Part shown: piece after piece, positions 59,002 to 64,000 of the stretch | Layout of the letters: each line of letters begins with the position of its first letter | Position numbering within the stretch: the first letter of the stretch is position 1 | Assembly (NCBI GenBank): GCA_900169235.1 | Contig: FWCC01000177.1 | Location: 1-64,000 of the forward strand | Reading direction: 5' to 3' | Source: Zarea fungicola | Taxonomy: Eukaryota > Ascomycota > Sordariomycetes > Hypocreales > Cordycipitaceae | Length of the DNA stretch: 64,000 bases | Notes under the pieces: generated by a model | The model's input: the letters and a program-made list of their open reading frames with translations, nothing else | Told to the model about the DNA's origin: nothing | Database searches by the model: none | Made by a program: the position numbers and the translations under genes

Positions 59002-62000
59002 ATGTCAGATATGTTATCCGAGTTGAGTCCATCCGAGTCGAGTTCATCCGAGTCCAGTGTGGCAGATCAAGAGGGGTGGTTGAACTTGTAAGCAGAATGC
59101 CCCTCTCCTTATTGCTTTTAATGGGAGAGATAACTGAGGGATATCATATAGGACCACCTATATCGAGCGTGATGTATCCCAAGGTATCGATATCGAATCG
59201 GTATTAGACAGCCTCGCGGCGCACAAGGACTCATTCATTAAGAAAATTACGCGGGAAGTAGAGGGCTACTTCCGCCTCTTGGGCGATGAGAAGAGCCTGG
59301 ACCTTGTTGAGATTGAAGAAACCAAACATTCTGACGGGTCAGTTACGGAGCGTCAGGTACAGAGTCATCCGTTCAAGAATTCTTTTATTTTCAGGTTACG
59401 TCTTGAATACGGACGATTCCATAACAGTCCTAATAGGCCTCCAGGGGCCACATTTTACGACTCAGCTCATACAAGCGAAATTGAGAAGATTGTGGCCGAA
59501 AGTTTTGGCTACCTTTATTATAGAGATCGTGCAAAGGTAGCAGCTTACGTTCTTCAGTTTCAGCTCCTGGATAAATCAAGGCGTCCGAGCTTGTGCTCTC
59601 ATGCTCGAAGGCTGCTGACATTAAACCGAGCCGCGTTTTCTGCACAAGAGCTCGAAGGGCTGGGCTCTTTGACGGATGACGAGATACTGCACGGATTCCT
59701 GGGACTAGTGCACGGTAGCGGAGGAGGGAATTACAGCCTGGCTGTCAGTTTTCTTTCGGAGCATCTGTTTACCGGCACCAAAGATATACTGCCTGTGAGC
59801 GACAGCGAGGCTTTCGCGGAGTCGCCGCAAATAATGGCTGGAACGCGGAATACGTTGCGTGACACCATACGCTCAAAGCTTGCCAGTCAGATTCGAAGAA
59901 GACCCTCGCTCGCATTAGATTGGTCAAGAATTCGGGTCCGCGGGGGGCTAGGCGGCCATTTCGCAGACTTTTTGGCTGTAAACATGAAAAACTCATTCCG
60001 AGAGGACAATCAGGTGATTCTCAAACATCTTTGTCTTGGCAACACCGAAGAAATTATGAAAAAACTGGTTGACACGATTGTTACATCGTATGCAAGAGCG
60101 AGGGCATTTGGCCGAACGATAGTTGCACCCCCAGAGACAGAAAAAGCCAGTATCTCATCACAGACAAGACAAGTTTTGGCGATTACAAATGAACTACAGA
60201 CTGAAAGTCTTGCTCGGATAGACTCTGATTCACTATTAACTGACAAGTATTCCTGGCTTAATGAACTGAAAGAGTTGGGTGTAAGTGAGGAGTACATAAC
60301 AAAACTTCGTCTTGAAGAACAAAACGACTGTCCTTGGATATTTTCAGAAGATGAAGCATCAAAACCGGAGGTGCCGCTCTTCGATAAACATTTAAATGGA
60401 TGTGTGCACGGCCAGCTATCTCTTCCCCGAGGCGATTCCACGGTGGTCGGATCCAGCCCTTCCTGGTTCCAGAATGGTGACATTGCCACAAACCTGCATA
60501 GACGATGTGGACTAGCAGGAATTTTGCCAGTCTCAAGAGAAGATGATGTCGCAAACAGTCTGATTGTCTTTAAGAATAACAATGAAGCTGCGGTAGTTTA
60601 TTTCGTGAATGGGCGGTCCAGAAACACGCTACAACCAGTCCTCCAACGTACCATTGGGACGTTAGAAGGACTATGCTCTGCCTTTGCAGGGGCTCAAGAA
60701 CGTAATCTTTGCTGTAATTCATACACAGTTTTATGCGTTAGGGATCTGGAATCTCCAACCAGCATCGAGTCTTTCCAGATACATATCAAAATCGCCTGGC
60801 AGCTGTTGGAAGATTTGAAAGAGCTGTCGAGGTTGATACCTCATTGGGGAATTGTTCTTACAAGCAAAGTCTTCTCTAGACTTCTAAGTGAAAGTGGTCC
60901 ACTGTATAACATTCTACAGCCGCTTCTTTGCAATGATTTGAAGTCATGGCTGAACAGATCGCCGGACATGTCGATACTCACTTGCCTGCACTATTGCTCC
61001 TTGGCAGCCCAATTTCTTTCCTTGGCTTTCCTGTCATATTGCCAGGCGCACAAAGGTGGCTTGTTTCCGTCATTTTTGGTCAAACCCCTCCAGAGAGTTG
61101 TCTTGTCAGGGGCCAGCATCTATAGAGCACCTATGATTGAAATGAGGACACGGTCGTTGACATGTATTGGCGACATGCTGGGGGCTCCTATTATAAGCTT
61201 CAAAATGGTAACGGATCCAATGCTACCAACTCAAGAATCGTCCTTCAAATACAACATTTACGCGAGTTTGGCTGATATTATTGATACATGGGGACCAGCG
61301 GAGATGATTTGTGCGTCTAGTGACCAAAATCCTTTCGCCATTCAGATTGGCGGTGGTATACTATGCACCAGCAATACGTCTAATACGCAATATCATTGGA
61401 GTTCAACTGTTGAAACGCAAAATATTTCGCGAAAGGAGATCGATTTGACAGGCAAGTTGCTAGTCGGTGCGGTTCATTTGAACCAAGCTTGCGAGTCAAG
61501 GATGGAAGAGCTTCGGGATCGCTCCGTACTGGGGACTTTAGGCACTCAGGAACCTAAAAAACGCGTTAGAGTTGAAAACTTTGGGATCAGTTTCGGAGAG
61601 GTATTCAGATTTACTGCGCAGACCTCCCATAAACTTGTTCCTGGCAAGTCAGTGAAGCAAGTCGACGAGGAGAGAGCGAGGGGTGACGTGCTGTCCTTGC
61701 TTGAAGACTGGACTGCGGTTCAGGTCAGCTTTTGTACTGGAATCTGTCGTCGTGTCAGATTTAGAGATATGGTTGCCGCCTTGCTACCATATTTCGGCCC
61801 TCATATTGTGCGTACAGTTCGAGATTCGCAGCTATGGCACAAACTGTTACGGACGGAGGTAATGAGCGATCTGAAAGGCAACGGTGCTATAGAGGTAGAA
61901 ACAGAGTTTGAAAATCTCGTCAAAACGAAAGTAGAAGAGATATACGCGGCTCTCGTTCACTCCGGAATCGACGGCGAGGATAAACTCCGGGTCGCCTGGC

Positions 62001-62488
62001 CCAGCACCAAAAACCGCCTCGCGTACAGATCCATCATTTGCGAGGGTCAGAGCTCATGGGCCAGTGTGCTGTCCGAGTCCACGGACATTTCGACATACGC
62101 ATACGTCGCACCGCATTGTCTTCAAGCCGCAGGCAACAACGAATGTGGCAGTGGTTGGTCGGCAGCTCAATTGAGCCATGTACCGCTCTTCGCCACAGAA
62201 GTCCAGTGCCTGGCTGGAAACCCAATTAGCCAATTACCGGATCAATCCATGTGCTTCTTTCAAACGCTGCACAAGATTGTCTTTGTGCAGGTCTACCGCT
62301 CCGACAACACGACTCGATTACAAGTGGTCTTGACGACAGCGCCGAGCAGCGTACGCAGGAGAATTCTGGCCCGATGGCCGTGGGGAGGGAATTCCAATCG
62401 AATCCAATTAAAAGAGAGCCTAACTGGGAAAGGGTATCAAACTGAGACTGTTCTTATTGAATGCAGAGAAAAAAGTAGGAGGTTTTGA
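59002..62488 (+). CDS. Hypothetical 1140-residue fungal protein
   Basis: Exons 59002-59087 and 59152-62488 join in frame. The start MSDMLSELSPSESSSSE is Ser/Glu-rich and the junction reads WLNLTTYIERDVSQG. It is not recognised. No signal peptide or clear membrane spans are seen; one hydrophobic patch occurs near LHYCSLAAQFLSLAFL. Visible features are a charged N-terminal third, a HGSGGGNY motif near residue 165, a central region with IGDMLGAPIISFKM, and a basic Trp-containing segment near the C-terminus (RRILARWPWGG). Codon use and length indicate a real gene. Comparable large orphan proteins occur in accessory regions of Sordariomycetes. Function cannot be inferred. Confidence 0.75.
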
Positions 62489-63599
62489 CTGTTTTCTTGT
62501 TTGCTTAATTTTCATATTTCGCTAGTAAATATACAGAGATTAACTTTAATAGAGAAATTATATACGTTGATATTAGTTAATGATAAGCAATCTAATAAAT
62601 CTAATCAATGCAATAATTCTTTCTTCACTTTTTTTAATGGCAATACTAGTTTTAGCTCATTTGGGGAGGTCATAAATAACTTGCCCGCATGAGTACTGAC
62701 TCTGGCCAGCGCATAAAAGTTGATTATCGTTCAGGAACTTACTCAAGGCATCATACAGTGTCGCATCTTCGCCGATGAAACTCATTTCTGCCGAAATTTG
62801 CAGCGATTCCGGTGGCTCAAGTGCTCTAGACTACGTTAGAATACCCTGATTTCACTGATTTGACTGATCGTGATCGCCAGATTTTGAGAATACAGAGAAT
62901 TCATGCCGACGGTCCCATCCTTGCAGAGTCACCTCTTGATTTCGCCTATTCCACTAACTTTACTGACTTTACTGACTTTACTGACTTTACTGACTTTACT
63001 GACTTTACTGACTTTACTGACTTTACTGACTTTACTGACTTTACGGACCTTACTTGAGTAAGCTTAGACTGCAAGTGAGACGACTATCGCAATAGTGAGG
63101 GCACTGGCAAGCTAATTGAGAGCCTGGAGAAACTCATCCTGATAACTTGAGCAAGGCTTCCATCGTCTGAACTTGTACATGACGGTACAACTCGATATAC
63201 CCGCCGCCTACCAACCCGAAGCCGGGGTGATTTCAACATGGCACATTTGACTCAAAACAGGGCGTGGAAAATATCAAGTTATAAAAGTAGAAATACAATA
63301 AAACTCCATCTGATGCCAGATATCTATCAATACAGCGCTCATGGCGGTATGCTAAGCCGTTTGTGTATCGTTTCCAACGCTCTTGTCGCTGGAGTCTCCA
63401 GAGTCTTGCCGCCCGAAAATGATAATAGCGTGCCTCGCATAAACATTCCGACCAACCTTGTTCCTGAATTTCCAAGTTATTCCCACCAACCCACGAAAGA
63501 AACATGTATATACAAATAGCACCATCTTGATGCTATGCGCGGAAGTAGCTGTGCTGGTTATTGGCATTTTGCCGGTCCATCTGTGTCTAAGCACCCATG
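62489..63599. other. Intergenic with a 9-bp tandem repeat
   Basis: A small minus-strand frame at 62657-62785 encodes 42 residues starting MSFIGEDATLYDALS, with a GTAAGT inside. It may be a first exon or a chance frame. The tandem repeat at 62959-63048 dominates the rest. No confident gene. Confidence 0.4.
62959..63048 (+). repeat. 9-bp tandem repeat TTTACTGAC, ten units
   Basis: Ten consecutive units, nearly perfect, with the last unit changed to TTTACGGAC. In one frame it would read as a Phe-Thr-Asp repeat. Weaker relatives (TTTCACTGA, TTTGACTGA) occur at about 62850, suggesting older expansion. Confidence 0.9.
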
Positions 63600-64000
63600 T
63601 CAGTTTCCAGGATTTCTTGTGTCACCAAAAATATCAAAAGAAGAACAAGAAGAAGGAAGGGCGGGGGGGAAAAAAGGAAGAAACCTACTGTTGATCAACT
63701 TTCCAACAGCCTGCACCACCGAAATGACCATGACACACGCGCCAAACACCACAATCGCCCCCGCCAGATACGTCCGCCAGCTCCGCGTCGTCAGCTTAAT
63801 GTAGCACATGGGCGGGAGGATATACGCCATCGCGACTGCGCTCGTCGCGCCAACCAGCTCAAACACGGCGCCAAGATCACACGTAATCAGACTCAAGAAC
63901 GTAGCGCCCACCACCAGCCCAGTGCTCAAGATCAAATGCCTCCTCATCTGAAACGGCTCATCCGGCCAGAAATACGTCAACATGACCTCCCGACACACGA
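63600..64000 (-). CDS. Amino-acid transporter (AAAP/AVT type), 3' part only
   Basis: The window ends inside this gene; the 5' part lies beyond 64000. The visible ~130 residues contain at least three membrane spans: LILSTGLVVGATFLSLITC, LGAVFELVGATSAVAMAYIL followed by PPMCYIKL, and LAGAIVVFGACVMVISVVQA. The LVGATSA..YILPP motif is characteristic of vacuolar amino-acid transporters of the AAAP family. The C-terminal tail after KLIN is low-complexity and may instead be removed by splicing at a GTAGGT donor there. The substrate cannot be told. Confidence 0.75.
   Translation of the reverse strand, partial: VCREVMLTYFWPDEPFQMRRHLILSTGLVVGATFLSLITCDLGAVFELVGATSAVAMAYILPPMCYIKLTTRSWRTYLAGAIVVFGACVMVISVVQAVGKLINSRFLPFFPPALPSSCSSFDIFGDTRNPGN

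Overview
The window is nuclear DNA of a filamentous ascomycete, most likely a Sordariomycete of the Hypocreales. Genes carry short GT-AG introns (about 45-140 nt) with fungal-type splice sites. The gene content is typically fungal: a HET-domain gene, a Dicer-like gene, a 2EXR-domain gene, a hydrophobin, a UDP-galactopyranose mutase, RHO1, a UstYa-like relic and a large ankyrin membrane protein. Species cannot be told from the sequence alone. Most gene models below were spliced by hand, so exon ends are inferred from splice consensus and reading frame, not from transcripts.

Layout. 1-8 kb is accessory: a secreted YCII-like protein between two copies of a ~58-bp repeat, a broken small secreted protein, a GDP-mannose transporter, a broken UstYa-family gene and a HET-domain gene. 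8.5-28.8 kb is a dense housekeeping block: J-domain membrane protein, GT34 mannosyltransferase, RING-CH ubiquitin ligase, proteasome alpha-2, RCC1-like protein, DCL2, nicotinamide riboside kinase, peptidyl-tRNA hydrolase 2, UTP7 and TSR1. 29-50 kb is accessory again and repeat-rich: a microexon gene, a 2EXR-domain gene, urease accessory UreG, a 1630-aa ankyrin membrane protein, a decayed relative of the microexon gene, UDP-galactopyranose mutase, an atypical hydrophobin and a CorA-like membrane protein. 51-64 kb has mitochondrial ribosomal protein uL24m, RHO1, a 30-residue cysteine-rich peptide, an 1140-aa orphan protein and the 3' part of an amino-acid transporter.

Shared themes. Three genes feed the cell surface and wall: GDP-mannose import into the Golgi, a GT34 mannosyltransferase and UDP-galactofuranose supply. 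RHO1 (glucan synthase control) and the hydrophobin act at the same surface. UTP7 and TSR1 both serve small ribosomal subunit assembly and lie next to each other, divergently transcribed. HET, ankyrin, CorA-like and 2EXR genes are typical of the variable, self/non-self-related part of fungal genomes.

Most unusual item. At 29744-30664 (minus strand) ten very short exons encode a 97-residue protein. Five consecutive exons are exactly 21 nt and phase 0, so each encodes one heptad, with a hydrophobic residue (Leu in four, Phe in one) at the second position. A rearranged and apparently dead relative lies at 41351-42234. I do not recognise this family.
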